A DNA stretch of 64,000 bases. It comes from Nocardia goodfellowii. GTDB lineage: Bacteria > Actinomycetota > Actinomycetes > Mycobacteriales > Mycobacteriaceae. Shown here piece after piece: positions 1-8,872 of the stretch. Position 1 is the stretch's first letter; every line of letters begins with the position of its first letter. The stretch is from the NCBI RefSeq assembly GCF_017875645.1, contig NZ_JAGGMR010000001.1, forward strand, positions 7,440,001 through 7,504,000, in the 5' to 3' direction. Both the position numbers and the translations under genes were made by a program. The notes under the pieces are model-generated. The model saw nothing but the letters and a program-made list of their open reading frames with translations, searched no databases and had not been told where the DNA came from.

Positions 1-205
1 GCGTCAGCACCTTCAGATCCAGCCGATCCTTCTGCGCCGCGACCACTTCCGATTCGGCGACCAGACCCCGCCCATCGGACAGGGTGATCGGCTCACCGGC
101 CCGGATCCGGCGCACGGTCGCCGCGTGCCGGCCTTCCGGGCCGTCGAGCACCGCGATCGCGCCCGGCTCCGGGATGTCGTCCAGATAGAAGACGGTGGCG
201 GCCAA
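1..205 (-). CDS. rsmE: RsmE, 16S rRNA (uracil-1498-N3)-methyltransferase, N-terminal part
   Basis: Only the first 68 codons lie in the window; the gene continues past base 1. The frame reads from a TTG start (205-203), MAATVFYLDDIPEPGA, followed by GPEGRHAATVRRI. This matches the N-terminal PUA-like RNA-binding domain of RsmE, which methylates U1498 of 16S rRNA using S-adenosylmethionine. The catalytic SPOUT domain is outside the window. The start lies 4 bases after the dnaJ2 stop, so the two are probably co-transcribed; dnaJ2-rsmE adjacency is usual in actinobacteria. The TTG start is inferred from the family N-terminus. Confidence 0.85.
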   Translation of the reverse strand, partial: MAATVFYLDDIPEPGAIAVLDGPEGRHAATVRRIRAGEPITLSDGRGLVAESEVVAAQKDRLDLKVLT

Positions 206-209
206 GGCC

Positions 210-1361
210 TCAGCGTCCGCTGAACGACGCGCGCAGCCGGGCGAACAAGCCGCTGTTGTGCTCGGACTGCGCCGACATCACCTCGGCGCGATCCCGCTCC
301 CGCATGCCCTTGTACTTGCGCAGCAGATCGGTCTGCTTGCCGTCGAGTTTGGTCGGCACCACGATGTCCAGGTGCGCCATCAGGTCACCGCGCGTACCGG
401 ACCGCAGACGCGGCATGCCGTGGCCGCGCAGCACCGACACCTCGCCGGGCTGGGTGCCCGCGGCGATGGTCAATTCGACCGGGCCGTCGAGGATGGTGTC
501 GATGACGACCGTGGTGCCCAGCGCCGCGTCGACCATCGGCACACGCACGGTGCAGTGCAGATCGTCGCCGTCGCGGACGAACACGTCGTGCGGCTGCTCG
601 ACGACCTCGACGTAGAGGTCGCCCGCGTGGCCGCCACCCGGGCCGACCTCGCCCTGCGCGGCCAGACGTACCCGCATGCCGTTGGCGACACCGGCGGGGA
701 TCGGCGCGGCGATCTCGCGGCGCGCGCGCACCCGGCCGTCGCCGCCACACTTGTGGCAGGGATCGGGGATGGTCTCACCGGCGCCGCGGCAGGTCGGGCA
801 CGGACGCGAAGTCAGCACCTGGCCGAGGAACGACCGCTGCACCGACTGGACTTCGCCCGCGCCGCCACAGGTTTCGCAGCGCACCGGCTTGGAGTTGCCG
901 TTGGTGCCGGAACCGGTGCAGACGTCACACAGGATCGCGGTATCGACGGTCAGGTGCTTGGTCACGCCGACGGCGCATTCGGCCAGGCTGAGCCTGGTCC
1001 GGATGAGCGAGTCGGCGCCCGGCTGCACCCGGCCGCGCGGTTTGCGCGATCCGCCGGAGGCGTTCATGCCGCCGAAGAACGCCTCGAAGACATCGCCGAG
1101 CCCGCCGAAGCCGGCGCCCGCGAAGCCGCCACCGCCGCCGCCGGATTCCAGCGGATCCCCACCCAGGTCGACGATGCGGCGCTTCTCCGGATCCGACAGC
1201 ACCTCATAGGCTGTCGAGACCTCTTTGAACCTGGCCTGCGCCGTTTCGTCGGGGTTGACGTCGGGATGCAGTTCACGTGCCAGCTTGCGGTAGGCGCGTT
1301 TGATCTCCTGGTCGGTCGCGTTCTTCGCGACGCCGAGCAGTCCGTAGTAATCCCGTGCCAC
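210..1361 (-). CDS. dnaJ2: Chaperone DnaJ (DnaJ2 type)
   Basis: Type I Hsp40 co-chaperone of 383 aa that stimulates DnaK ATPase and binds unfolded clients. The J-domain has the HPD motif at residues 32-34. A Gly/Phe-rich linker follows (about 72-105). Next come four zinc-binding CxxCxGxG-type repeats ([32 protein letters not shown]) and then the C-terminal client-binding domain. I chose the GTG at 1361 because it gives the family start [11 protein letters not shown]; the open frame extends 10 codons further to an ATG at 1391. It lies downstream of hrcA in the same orientation with about 210 bases between them, the usual hrcA-dnaJ2 arrangement. Confidence 0.95.
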   Translation of the reverse strand: MARDYYGLLGVAKNATDQEIKRAYRKLARELHPDVNPDETAQARFKEVSTAYEVLSDPEKRRIVDLGGDPLESGGGGGGFAGAGFGGLGDVFEAFFGGMNASGGSRKPRGRVQPGADSLIRTRLSLAECAVGVTKHLTVDTAILCDVCTGSGTNGNSKPVRCETCGGAGEVQSVQRSFLGQVLTSRPCPTCRGAGETIPDPCHKCGGDGRVRARREIAAPIPAGVANGMRVRLAAQGEVGPGGGHAGDLYVEVVEQPHDVFVRDGDDLHCTVRVPMVDAALGTTVVIDTILDGPVELTIAAGTQPGEVSVLRGHGMPRLRSGTRGDLMAHLDIVVPTKLDGKQTDLLRKYKGMRERDRAEVMSAQSEHNSGLFARLRASFSGR

Positions 1362-1574
1362 TTGAGTCTCTAGTCCTTGGTTGCTCTCCACAGTCCGGCC
1401 GATCAGCCGGATGCGTGGCTCATCCTGTGCCTGTCCCGCTCCAACCGAACGCCGATGCCACCGGACATTAGTCGGATGCGCTCAACTTTATCCGGCCGCG
1501 GGTTCGAAGGTGGAAGCGGCTGCGGCAAGTGCAGCGTCCACCGAGGGTAGCAGCGGCCCGCCCGGCGCTATCGG

Positions 1575-2606
1575 TCAGCGTTCGGCGAGGACTTCGCCGA
1601 TGTAGCGGGCGACCGCGGCGACCGAGGCGATGGTGCCGGGATAGTCCATCCGGGTCGGCCCGAGCACGCCCATGCCGCCCAGCACGGCCCCGGAGGTGCC
1701 GTAGGCGGTGGACACCACCGAGGTGGTGCGCATCTGCTCGACCTGCGTCTCCTCGCCGATCCGCACGGTCACGGTGCCCGGCTGCTGGGTAGCGGCCAGC
1801 AGCTTGAGCACGACCACCTGCTCCTCCAGCGCTTCGAGGACCTGCCGCAGCGAACCGGGCAGCCCGAAGTCGGCGGCGTTGCGGGTGAGATTGGCGGTGC
1901 CGCCCAGGACCAGCCGTTCCTCGGGATGTTCCACCAGGGTCTCCACCAGCACGGTCGACACCCGGATCAGCACATCGCGCAACTTCGGCGGGGCGGTCTC
2001 GGGCAGTTCGGCCACGGCCGCGGAAGCAATCGCGAGGCGTTTGCCGTCCATCGCGTTGCCGAGCAGGCCACGCAGCGCGGCCAGATCTTCGTCGTCGACG
2101 AGCTCGCCGAGTTCGACCAGGCGCTGATCGACGCGGCCGGTGTCGGTGATCACCACGAGCAGCAGCCGCGCCGGGTTCAAGGCGACGACCTCGATGTGCC
2201 GGACCGTCGACGCGGATACCGTCGGGTACTGGACGACGGCGACCTGCCTGGTCAGCTGGGCCAGCAGCCGGACACCGCGACGCAGCACGTCATCGAGATC
2301 GACGCCGGACTCCAGGAATTCCATGATGGCGCGGCGTTCGGCGCCGGAGAGCGGCTTGACCTCGGAGATCCGGTCGACGAACTGGCGGTAGCCCTTGTCG
2401 GTCGGGATCCGGCCGGAGCTGGTGTGCGGCTGAGTGATGTATCCCTCGGCCTCCAGCACCGCCATGTCATTGCGCACGGTCGCGCTGGAAACACCCAGAT
2501 TGTGCCGTTCCACCAGGGTTTTCGACCCGATGGGCTCCTTCGTCGAGACATAGTCCGCGACGATGGCCCGCAGGACTTCGAAGCGCCTGTCCTCGGTGCT
2601 CGACAT
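1575..2606 (-). CDS. hrcA: Heat-inducible transcription repressor HrcA
   Basis: 343-aa repressor of class I heat-shock genes. An N-terminal winged helix-turn-helix (residues 1-75, with [16 protein letters not shown] and [12 protein letters not shown]) precedes the GAF-like dimerisation/chaperonin-sensing domain. HrcA normally binds the CIRCE inverted repeat and is kept folded by GroEL. The ATG is preceded by a strong purine-rich ribosome site (gaggaggtgggg). I looked for a CIRCE element (TTAGCACTC-N9-GAGTGCTAA) in 2607-2781 and saw none, so this operon is probably not its own CIRCE target. A candidate -10 (TAGACT, minus strand, 2710-2705) lies just after the 2716-2749 hairpin. Confidence 0.95.
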   Translation of the reverse strand: MSSTEDRRFEVLRAIVADYVSTKEPIGSKTLVERHNLGVSSATVRNDMAVLEAEGYITQPHTSSGRIPTDKGYRQFVDRISEVKPLSGAERRAIMEFLESGVDLDDVLRRGVRLLAQLTRQVAVVQYPTVSASTVRHIEVVALNPARLLLVVITDTGRVDQRLVELGELVDDEDLAALRGLLGNAMDGKRLAIASAAVAELPETAPPKLRDVLIRVSTVLVETLVEHPEERLVLGGTANLTRNAADFGLPGSLRQVLEALEEQVVVLKLLAATQQPGTVTVRIGEETQVEQMRTTSVVSTAYGTSGAVLGGMGVLGPTRMDYPGTIASVAAVARYIGEVLAER

Positions 2607-2715
2607 CGCCCCACCTCCTCGCTGGTCTTCTCATCGCAGGCCGGCGTCGTGAGCGCGATCGACCTGACTCGTGCGCCGTGCGCCGGGCCCGGCGGCTCGT
2701 TGTCCAGTCTAATGA

Positions 2716-2749
2716 CTCGTGTGCCGCCCAAGAATGGGCGGCACACGAG
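2716..2749. terminator. 15-bp perfect inverted repeat, likely terminator
   Basis: CTCGTGTGCCGCCCA (2716-2730) and its exact complement (2735-2749) flank a 4-base loop. It lies just after the stop of the small gene at 2782-2997 and before the hrcA promoter region, so it most likely ends that transcript. It lacks a long T-tract. A dyad-symmetric operator is the alternative, given how close it is to the hrcA promoter. Confidence 0.65.
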
Positions 2750-2781
2750 CATTTACAGCGTTCTACCGGCGCGAGCGCGCG

Positions 2782-2997
2782 CTAACGGGGCTCGAGGCTC
2801 TTGGCGTGCTTGCCCGCGAGGGCGTCCAGACCGAGCATGGCCAGCAAGGACTGGCAGTCGTCGGCGTTCTGGGAATGACTGGCCACCGTGCGCGCCGCGA
2901 CGGCGTTCTGGCGGGCGGTTTCGAGCTTCTCGGCGGCCCGCGCGTCGGCGAATTCGTTCGCCTCGTGGACCAGCGTGATGTGTCGTGCCTGGGGCAT
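2782..2997 (-). CDS. Small conserved-looking protein of unknown function
   Basis: 71-aa hydrophilic protein beginning MPQARHITLVHEANEFADA. It is predicted mostly helical and Ala/Glu/Lys rich, with one Cys, no signal peptide and no membrane segment. I recognise no domain. The ATG at 2997 is fixed by an excellent ribosome site (aaggag, 5 bases upstream); the frame stays open 30 codons further but without a better start. A candidate promoter is at 3047-3073 and a strong hairpin lies directly downstream, so it looks like a monocistronic transcript. A small ORF at this place between hrcA and the next block also occurs in mycobacteria, as I recall. Confidence 0.7.
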   Translation of the reverse strand: MPQARHITLVHEANEFADARAAEKLETARQNAVAARTVASHSQNADDCQSLLAMLGLDALAGKHAKSLEPR

Positions 2998-3046
2998 AGG
3001 ACTCCTTGGGGTTGAAAGGGAGCCTACGCGTATGCGCGCTACGGCG

Positions 3047-3073
3047 ATAGTAGAACCGGGGCCTATCAGGCAA
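3047..3073 (-). promoter_or_regulatory. Candidate promoter of the 71-aa gene
   Basis: On the minus strand TTGCCT (3073-3068) and TACTAT (3052-3047) resemble -35 and -10 boxes. The spacing is 15 bases, which is short. They sit about 50 bases upstream of the ATG at 2997. Confidence 0.35.
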
Positions 3074-3393
3074 GACCGCGCAAACATGGGCGTCGGGCGG
3101 TTGTGAGATCACACAGCGGGGCGGGTCGAGAGCGACGCCGGAAAACGCACGCGCGCCGAGCAATTCACCAGCAGCGAGCGGACACGATGCGGCGGAGATC
3201 CTTGCCGTCGTTCGAGCGGCAACGGTGCAACGGTGGCCGACACGCGCGAGCGGGCCGGGCGCACCGCGTCCCTGGATGCCCCGCGGCACAAGGCACCCGT
3301 GCCACCAGGCTGGCGGGCCACCGGGCTGGCCACGGGAGCCCGCCGACTACAGGCGGAGCGGGTCGGCATCGGGTCGAGTACCGGCGTGCGGAC
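3074..3393. other. Intergenic region, no gene recognised
   Basis: GC-rich stretch between the hemW stop and the promoter of the 71-aa gene. The open frames here are short overlaps of each other or run into hemW antisense. None shows a ribosome site or a recognisable product. Confidence 0.5.
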
Positions 3394-4596
3394 TCAGGTC
3401 AGCAAGTCGCGGACTACTCCGTCGGCGAGGAGGCGGCCACGGGGAGTGAGGACGAGCCTGCCGTGCTCGAGTACGGCGAGGCCGTCCGCGATGACGCGGT
3501 CGGCGGCGGCGAGCCCGGCGGGGTTCAGATCCGTCAACGGGAGGCCGGTCCGCAGGCGGACGGTCAGCATGACGCGCTCGGTGTAGCGCTCCTCCGCGGA
3601 GAGGGCTTCCCACCCGGCGGCGGGCAGGCCGCCGCCGGCGACGCGGTCGGCGTAGCGGGCGGGGTGTTTGACGTTCCACCAGCGGACACCGCCGACATGG
3701 CTGTGCGCGCCGGGGCCCGCGCCGAGCCAGTCGCCGCCGTCCCAGTAGCCGAGGTTGTGCCGGCAGCGGGCGGAATCGTTCGCGGCCCAGTTGGACACCT
3801 CGTACCAGGTGAGACCGGCCGCGCCGAGACGGGCATCGATGCGTTCGTAGCGCGCGGCGAGGACGTCGTCGTCGGGGGCGGGCAGGTCGCCGCGGCGGAC
3901 CTTGCGGGCCAGGGCGGTGCCGTCCTCCACGATCAGCGAATAGGCGGAGACGTGGTCGACACCGGCGTCCAGCACCGCGTCCAGACTCGCGTCCAGGTCG
4001 GCATCGCGTTCACCCGGGGTGCCGTAGATGAGATCCAGGTTGACGTGCTCGAATCCCGCCGCGCGCGCCTCCTTGGCGGCGGCGACGGCGCGACCCGGAG
4101 TGTGCGTGCGGTCGAGCACCTTCAGGACGTGCTGGGCCGCGGACTGCATGCCCAGCGACACCCTGGTGAACCCGCCCGCGAGCAACTGTTCGAAAAATTC
4201 CGGCGCGGTCGATTCCGGATTCGACTCGGTGGTGACCTCCGCGCCGGGGGCCAGGGCGAACTCCGCGCGCACCGCGTCCATGACGTTTGCGAGACCGCCG
4301 CCGCCGAGCAGTGACGGGGTGCCGCCGCCGACGAAGATCGTGGCGACCTCCGGTGTTCCGGACGGCAGTGCGTCGAAGGCCGCGGCGGCCGTGGCGAGTT
4401 CACCGCGCAGCGCCGCCAGCCAGGATTGCGGTGAGGCCGAAGTGCCCAGCTCACCGGCGGTGTAGGTGTTGAAGTCGCAGTAGCCGCAGCGGGTCGCGCA
4501 GAACGGCACATGGATGTAGATGCCGAAGGGTCCGCCCCCGAAGTCGTGCAGCACGGGCGCGGTCGCTTCGGTTCCCGTGGGGGCGGAAGAACTCAC
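3394..4596 (-). CDS. hemW: HemW, radical SAM heme chaperone (HemN-like)
   Basis: Radical SAM protein of about 400 aa, annotated historically as oxygen-independent coproporphyrinogen III oxidase. The 4Fe-4S/SAM motif is PFCATRCGYCDF (Cys33, 37, 40), preceded by IYIHVPF and followed by FVGGGTPS. The CxxxCxxC motif without the extra HemN cysteine fits HemW, a heme-insertion chaperone, rather than true HemN. I take the GTG at 4596 (gtgagttcttcc) behind a gg-rich site as the start. A GTG at 4671, abutting the previous stop, is possible but would add a 25-residue Gly/Ala-rich tail. Same strand as, and just downstream of, the SnoaL-like gene. Confidence 0.9.
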   Translation of the reverse strand: MSSSAPTGTEATAPVLHDFGGGPFGIYIHVPFCATRCGYCDFNTYTAGELGTSASPQSWLAALRGELATAAAAFDALPSGTPEVATIFVGGGTPSLLGGGGLANVMDAVRAEFALAPGAEVTTESNPESTAPEFFEQLLAGGFTRVSLGMQSAAQHVLKVLDRTHTPGRAVAAAKEARAAGFEHVNLDLIYGTPGERDADLDASLDAVLDAGVDHVSAYSLIVEDGTALARKVRRGDLPAPDDDVLAARYERIDARLGAAGLTWYEVSNWAANDSARCRHNLGYWDGGDWLGAGPGAHSHVGGVRWWNVKHPARYADRVAGGGLPAAGWEALSAEERYTERVMLTVRLRTGLPLTDLNPAGLAAADRVIADGLAVLEHGRLVLTPRGRLLADGVVRDLLT

Positions 4597-4671
4597 CCCA
4601 CCAGTGTGACCGCCCGCGCCCGCGCCGCCCGCACCCACCTGGGTGTTCCAGTTCACGCCGGCCGGGACCAC

Positions 4672-5094
4672 TCAGCCCGTGACGATGGGGGTGTTCTGGT
4701 TGGCGGTGAGCAGCCACCGGCCGTTTTCCTTGGCCATGACGTAGAGCGGAGCGCCCTCGCCGATCAGGCCGCCGTCGGCGTCGAAGTAACGCTGGTGGAT
4801 CTTGACCGCGGCGACATCGGGGCGAATGAACATCGCGTATTCGAAGTCGTAGGTCGCGTGGCCGCCGTCCTTGGTGGCGCCGGGCAGGACCTGGGCGGTG
4901 AATTCGGCGATGGCGGCGCGTCCGAAGAGCCGTTTACCGTGGCCGGTGGTCCAGATCGCGTCCTCACGGAACAACGCGATGAACTCGTCGACGAGCTCGT
5001 TGCGCTGGGCGTGGTCGACCGCGGCGATGACCTCCCGGATCGCGGCGAGTTCGGCTTCGGCCTCGGCTGGGGCGTAGGTCTGATCGGTGCTCAT
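4672..5094 (-). CDS. SnoaL/SgcJ-like (NTF2 fold) protein
   Basis: 140-aa NTF2-like protein of the SgcJ/EcaC (DUF4440) type: helical N-terminus (AIREVIAAVDHAQRNELVDEF), then FREDAIWTTGHG and a beta-sheet core ending WLLTANQNTPIV. These proteins form a conical pocket that binds or isomerises small hydrophobic ligands. The substrate cannot be told from sequence. The start is the ATG at 5094 (MSTDQTY); an in-frame ATG at 5109 is weaker. It lies upstream of hemW, with its stop next to the longest possible hemW start, so the two may be one transcript. Confidence 0.75.
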   Translation of the reverse strand: MSTDQTYAPAEAEAELAAIREVIAAVDHAQRNELVDEFIALFREDAIWTTGHGKRLFGRAAIAEFTAQVLPGATKDGGHATYDFEYAMFIRPDVAAVKIHQRYFDADGGLIGEGAPLYVMAKENGRWLLTANQNTPIVTG

Positions 5095-5242
5095 GGGCCG
5101 AGCTTCCAACCTCGAGGTCGCTCAAGGTCAACCCTCGGCGCGATCTATGACGGTTGTCACATCGACCCCCGGGCAAGCTGGGGATTTCCCGCGAATTCGG
5201 GGGAAATATCGAGCAGCGGTCGGAACGACCCATTTGACGTGG

Positions 5243-5255
5243 CACAATAGTCCCC
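5243..5255 (+). promoter_or_regulatory. -10 element for a leaderless nirA leader transcript
   Basis: CACAAT (5243-5248) lies 7 bases before the ATG at 5256. That spacing puts transcription start at the A of the ATG, so the leader ORF would be translated leaderlessly. No good -35 hexamer is visible at the usual distance; TTGACG at 5233 is too close. Confidence 0.5.
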
Positions 5256-5348
5256 ATGCGCGGATCTGGAGTACGACTGGTGGCACGACGCCACGTCGAC
5301 TTCAAGCGCGTCTGCAGCGCCTGCTGTCTGCCCGGTTCACTCCGGTAG
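5256..5348 (+). CDS. Cysteine-rich leader peptide upstream of the sulfur operon
   Basis: 30-codon ORF beginning MRGSGVRLVARRHVDF and ending KRVCSACCLPGSLR, with three Cys codons clustered near the 3' end (Cys20, 23, 24). It sits 131 bases upstream of the nirA start and appears leaderless. Cys-rich leaderless short ORFs that act as cysteine-responsive attenuators are described upstream of sulfur genes in mycobacteria. The position, the Arg-Arg-His-Val-Asp core and the Cys cluster all fit that class. Proposed role (inference): ribosome stalling at Cys codons when Cys-tRNA is low raises expression of nirA-cysHDN. Confidence 0.75.
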   Translation: MRGSGVRLVARRHVDFKRVCSACCLPGSLR

Positions 5349-5479
5349 TTCAGCGGCGCGCATTCCCGGGTCTCCCCGACTCTCTTCGAAATTCGCATCG
5401 GTCCGCTGCTACCGCGGGCGCGAGTCAGCCCCTCGCACCCTCCAGCCGATGTATCCCCACCCCAGCAGGAGTGACCCCC

Positions 5480-7204
5480 ATGACGTCGACTACCGACGCC
5501 GGTCCCAGCGATCAGCCCAAGCCCGTCGCCCGGCGTGAGCGCACCGGCAAACCGGTGCGCCGCAAGTCCGAGGGCCAGTGGGCGCTCGGATACCGCGAGC
5601 CGCTGAACGCCAACGAGCAGTCCAAGAAGGACGACAACCCGCTCAACGTGCGCGCGCGCATCGAGAACATCTACTCGAAGCAGGGCTTCGAGTCGATCGA
5701 CAAGGCCGATCTGCGGGGCCGGATGCGCTGGTGGGGTCTCTACACCCAGCGTGAGCAGGGCTATGACGGCACCTTCACCGGCGACGAGAACATCGACCTG
5801 CTCGAGGCGCCCTACTTCATGATGCGGGTGCGCTGCGACGGCGGCGCGCTCAATGTGCGGCAGCTGCGGACCCTCGGTGAGATCTCCACGGAGTTCGGCC
5901 GGGACACCGCCGATCTGTCCGACCGCGAGAACGTCCAGTACCACTGGATCGAGATCGAGAACGTGCCGGAGATCTGGCGACGGCTCGAAGAGGTCGGCCT
6001 GCACACCACCGAGGCGTGCGGCGACTGCCCGCGCGTGGTGCTCGGCTCCCCGCTCGCCGGTGAGTCGTTCGACGAGGTGCTCGATCCGACGCCGGCCATC
6101 AACGAGATCGTCGAGCGCTTCATCGGCGACAAGCGGTACTCGAACCTGCCGCGCAAGTTCAAGACCGCCATCTCCGGTCAGCAGGACGTGGTGCACGAGA
6201 TCAACGACGTCGCCTTCATCGGCGTCGAGCACCCCGAGCACGGTCCCGGCCTCGACGTGTGGGTCGGCGGCGGCCTGTCCACCAACCCGATGCTGGCCCA
6301 GCGCCTCGGCGCGTGGGTGCCGCTGGACGAGGTGCCGGATGTCTGGGAGGCGATCGTCGCGCTCTACCGCGACTACGGCTACCGGCGGCTGCGCACCAAG
6401 GCGCGGATCAAGTTCCTGGTCAAGGACTGGGGCATCGAGAAGTTCCGCGAGGTCCTGGAGACGGAGTACCTGAAGCGCAAGCTGATCGACGGGCCCGCGC
6501 CCGAAAAGCCTTCCCGGCCTATCGATCACATCGGCGTGCAGAAGCTGCGCAACGGCCTGAACGCGGTCGGCTTCTCCCCCATCGCCGGACGCGTTTCGGG
6601 CACCATCCTGCAGCAGGTAGCCGACGCGGTGGCCCGGGTCGGCTCCGACCGGATCCGCTTCACGCCGTACCAGAAGCTCATCGTCCTCGATGTCGCCGAC
6701 GACAAGGTGGAGCAGCTGATCGACGAACTGCAGCCGCTGGGTCTGCAGGCGCGGCCGTCGCACTGGCGGCGGAACCTGCTGGCCTGCAGTGGGATTGAGT
6801 TCTGCAAGCTGTCGTTCGTGGAGACGCGTAAGCGCTCCCAGGTGCTCGCCCCCGAGTTGGAGCAGCGGCTCGCGGACATCAACGCCGACCTCGATGTACC
6901 GATCACCGTGAACATCAACGGCTGCCCTAATTCCTGCGGCCGGTCCCAGATCGCCGACATCGGCTTCAAGGGTCAGCTGGTGGACGACGGCGACGGGAAT
7001 CAGGTGGAGGGCTTCCAGGTTCACCTGGGTGGCAGCCTCGGCCTCGACAGCGCCTTCGGCCGCAAATTGCGCCAGCACAAGGTGACCAGCGAGGAGCTCG
7101 GTGACTACATCGAGCGGGTGGTGCGCAACTTCCTCAAGCACCGCGAAAACGGAGAGCGGTTCGCGCAGTGGGCCGTGCGCGCCGATGAGGCTGACCTTCG
7201 GTGA
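5480..7204 (+). CDS. nirA: Ferredoxin-dependent sulfite reductase (NirA/SirA type)
   Basis: 574-aa siroheme/[4Fe-4S] enzyme reducing sulfite to sulfide. It has the tandem ferrodoxin-like and SiR domains of the family. The cluster/siroheme cysteines lie in LACSGIEFCKLS and NINGCPNSCGRSQ (C-x5-C...C-x3-C). The basic N-terminus (about residues 1-40) is low-complexity. The start is the ATG at 5480 behind aggag; the frame is open far upstream, but that part covers the leader and promoter region. It is the first gene of the operon with cysH 22 bases downstream. Nitrite reductase is the other family function, but the cysHDN context makes sulfite the likely substrate. Confidence 0.95.
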   Translation: MTSTTDAGPSDQPKPVARRERTGKPVRRKSEGQWALGYREPLNANEQSKKDDNPLNVRARIENIYSKQGFESIDKADLRGRMRWWGLYTQREQGYDGTFTGDENIDLLEAPYFMMRVRCDGGALNVRQLRTLGEISTEFGRDTADLSDRENVQYHWIEIENVPEIWRRLEEVGLHTTEACGDCPRVVLGSPLAGESFDEVLDPTPAINEIVERFIGDKRYSNLPRKFKTAISGQQDVVHEINDVAFIGVEHPEHGPGLDVWVGGGLSTNPMLAQRLGAWVPLDEVPDVWEAIVALYRDYGYRRLRTKARIKFLVKDWGIEKFREVLETEYLKRKLIDGPAPEKPSRPIDHIGVQKLRNGLNAVGFSPIAGRVSGTILQQVADAVARVGSDRIRFTPYQKLIVLDVADDKVEQLIDELQPLGLQARPSHWRRNLLACSGIEFCKLSFVETRKRSQVLAPELEQRLADINADLDVPITVNINGCPNSCGRSQIADIGFKGQLVDDGDGNQVEGFQVHLGGSLGLDSAFGRKLRQHKVTSEELGDYIERVVRNFLKHRENGERFAQWAVRADEADLR

Positions 7205-7226
7205 TTCGGTCGACGGGAGATCAACT

Positions 7227-7946
7227 ATGACAACGAAACTCGTGGAGAAGCTGTCCGAGGACGAGCTGCGTGCCATCGCCGAACAGGGCGCGGCCGAGCT
7301 GGGCCCGGATGCCTCGGCGGTGCAGCTGCTGGAGTGGACCGATAAAACGTTCGGCGGCAACTACATCGTCGCCTCGAACATGCAGGACGGCGTGCTGGTG
7401 CACCTGGCCGCGGAAATCCGTTCCGGGGTGGACGTGCTGTTCCTGGACACCGGCTATCACTTCGCCGAGACCATCGGCACCCGGGACGCGGTGGAGGCCG
7501 TGTACGGGGTGAACGTGGTCAACGTCCGCCCGGAACACAGTGTGGCCGAACAGGATCAGTTGCTCGGCAAGGATCTGTTCGCCCGGGATGCCGCGGAATG
7601 CTGCCGCTTGCGCAAGGTGGTGCCGCTGAAGAAGTCGTTGAGCGGCTACAACGCCTGGGTGACCGGGATCCGGCGGGTGGAGGCTCCCACACGGGCCAAC
7701 GCCCCACTGATCTCCTACGACGAAGCTTTCGGCCTGGTGAAGATCAACCCGATCGCGCCGTGGTCCGACGACGAGATGCAGGACTACATCAACACCCACG
7801 GCATTCTCGTCAATCCCCTGGTGGAAGAGGGATATCCGTCCATCGGCTGCGCTCCGTGCACACGGAAGCCGGAGCCGGGATCCGATCCGCGAAGCGGCCG
7901 CTGGGCCGGCCTCGCCAAGACCGAATGCGGGTTGCATCAATCATGA
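7227..7946 (+). CDS. cysH: Adenylyl-sulfate (APS) reductase
   Basis: 239-aa assimilatory reductase converting adenylyl sulfate to sulfite. The paired cysteines ECCRLRK (Cys125, 126) and GCAPCTR (Cys208, 211) ligate a [4Fe-4S] cluster. This marks the bacterial APS-type enzyme as opposed to the cluster-free PAPS reductase. The catalytic Cys is in KTECGLH near the C-terminus (Cys234). The start ATG at 7227 follows gggaga. Its stop overlaps the cysD start (ATGA), implying translational coupling. Use of APS fits the lack of a cysC kinase in the operon. Confidence 0.95.
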   Translation: MTTKLVEKLSEDELRAIAEQGAAELGPDASAVQLLEWTDKTFGGNYIVASNMQDGVLVHLAAEIRSGVDVLFLDTGYHFAETIGTRDAVEAVYGVNVVNVRPEHSVAEQDQLLGKDLFARDAAECCRLRKVVPLKKSLSGYNAWVTGIRRVEAPTRANAPLISYDEAFGLVKINPIAPWSDDEMQDYINTHGILVNPLVEEGYPSIGCAPCTRKPEPGSDPRSGRWAGLAKTECGLHQS

Positions 7947-8872
7947 CCGAAACCATCAGTGCACGAGCCTTGGGTATCAGCGAATTCGACACGCTCGCCG
8001 CGTTGGAGTCGGAGTCCATCCACATCTTCCGTGAGGTGGCAGGAGAGTTCGAGCGGCCGGTGATCCTGTTCTCCGGCGGCAAGGACTCCACCGTGCTGCT
8101 GCACCTGGCGTTGAAGGCATTCTGGCCCGCGCCGCTGCCGTTCGCGCTGCTGCACGTCGATACCGGGCACAATCTGCCCGAGGTGCTGGAATTCCGCGAC
8201 AAGATCGTCGAAAAGTACGGCCTGCGACTGCATGTCGCGAAGGTCGAGGACTACCTCGCCGACGGTCGTCTGACCGAACGCCCCGACGGCATCCGCAACC
8301 CGCTGCAGACCGTTCCGCTGCTGGACGCCATCACCGAGCATCGCTTCGACGCGGTGTTCGGCGGCGGGCGCCGCGACGAGGAGCGCTCGCGCGCCAAAGA
8401 GCGAATCTTCTCGCTGCGCAACGCCTTCGGGCAGTGGGACCCGAAGCGGCAGCGGCCCGAGCTGTGGAACCTGTACAACGGCAAGCACGCTCCGGGCGAG
8501 CATGTCCGGGTGTTCCCGCTGTCGAACTGGACCGAACTCGACATTTGGCGCTACATCGCCCGCGAGGACATCGACCTGGCCAGCATCTACTACGCGCATC
8601 AGCGGCCGGTGTACCAGCGCGACGGCATGTGGATGACGCCGGGCGTGTGGGGCGGTCCGGCCGAAGGCGAAGCGCTGCAAACCCTTTCGGTGCGCTACCG
8701 CACCGTCGGCGACGGCTCGTCCACCGGCGCCATCCTGTCCGACGCCGCCGACAACGCGGCGATCCTCGCCGAGGTCGCGGCGTCCCGCTTGACCGAACGT
8801 GGCGCGACCCGTGGTGACGACCGGGTGTCCGAGGCCGCCATGGAAGACCGTAAGAGAGAGGGCTACTTCTGA
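7943..8872 (+). CDS. cysD: Sulfate adenylyltransferase subunit 2
   Basis: 309-aa ATP-sulfurylase catalytic subunit forming APS from ATP and sulfate. The PP-loop ATP pyrophosphatase motif SGGKDS is at residues 44-49. The family blocks GGRRDEERSRAKER and SNWTELDIWRYI are present. It works as a heterodimer with the CysN GTPase, whose gene overlaps it by one base (TGATG). The length is typical. Confidence 0.96.
   Translation: MTETISARALGISEFDTLAALESESIHIFREVAGEFERPVILFSGGKDSTVLLHLALKAFWPAPLPFALLHVDTGHNLPEVLEFRDKIVEKYGLRLHVAKVEDYLADGRLTERPDGIRNPLQTVPLLDAITEHRFDAVFGGGRRDEERSRAKERIFSLRNAFGQWDPKRQRPELWNLYNGKHAPGEHVRVFPLSNWTELDIWRYIAREDIDLASIYYAHQRPVYQRDGMWMTPGVWGGPAEGEALQTLSVRYRTVGDGSSTGAILSDAADNAAILAEVAASRLTERGATRGDDRVSEAAMEDRKREGYF

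Noticed and set aside
5233..5238. TTGACG as -35 for the nirA leader promoter
   Set aside because: It is only 4 bases from the -10 candidate, too close for a normal promoter.
4964..7360. A 798-codon minus-strand open frame across nirA
   Set aside because: It is antisense to the clear nirA coding frame, has no domain similarity I recognise, and arises from high-GC codon bias.
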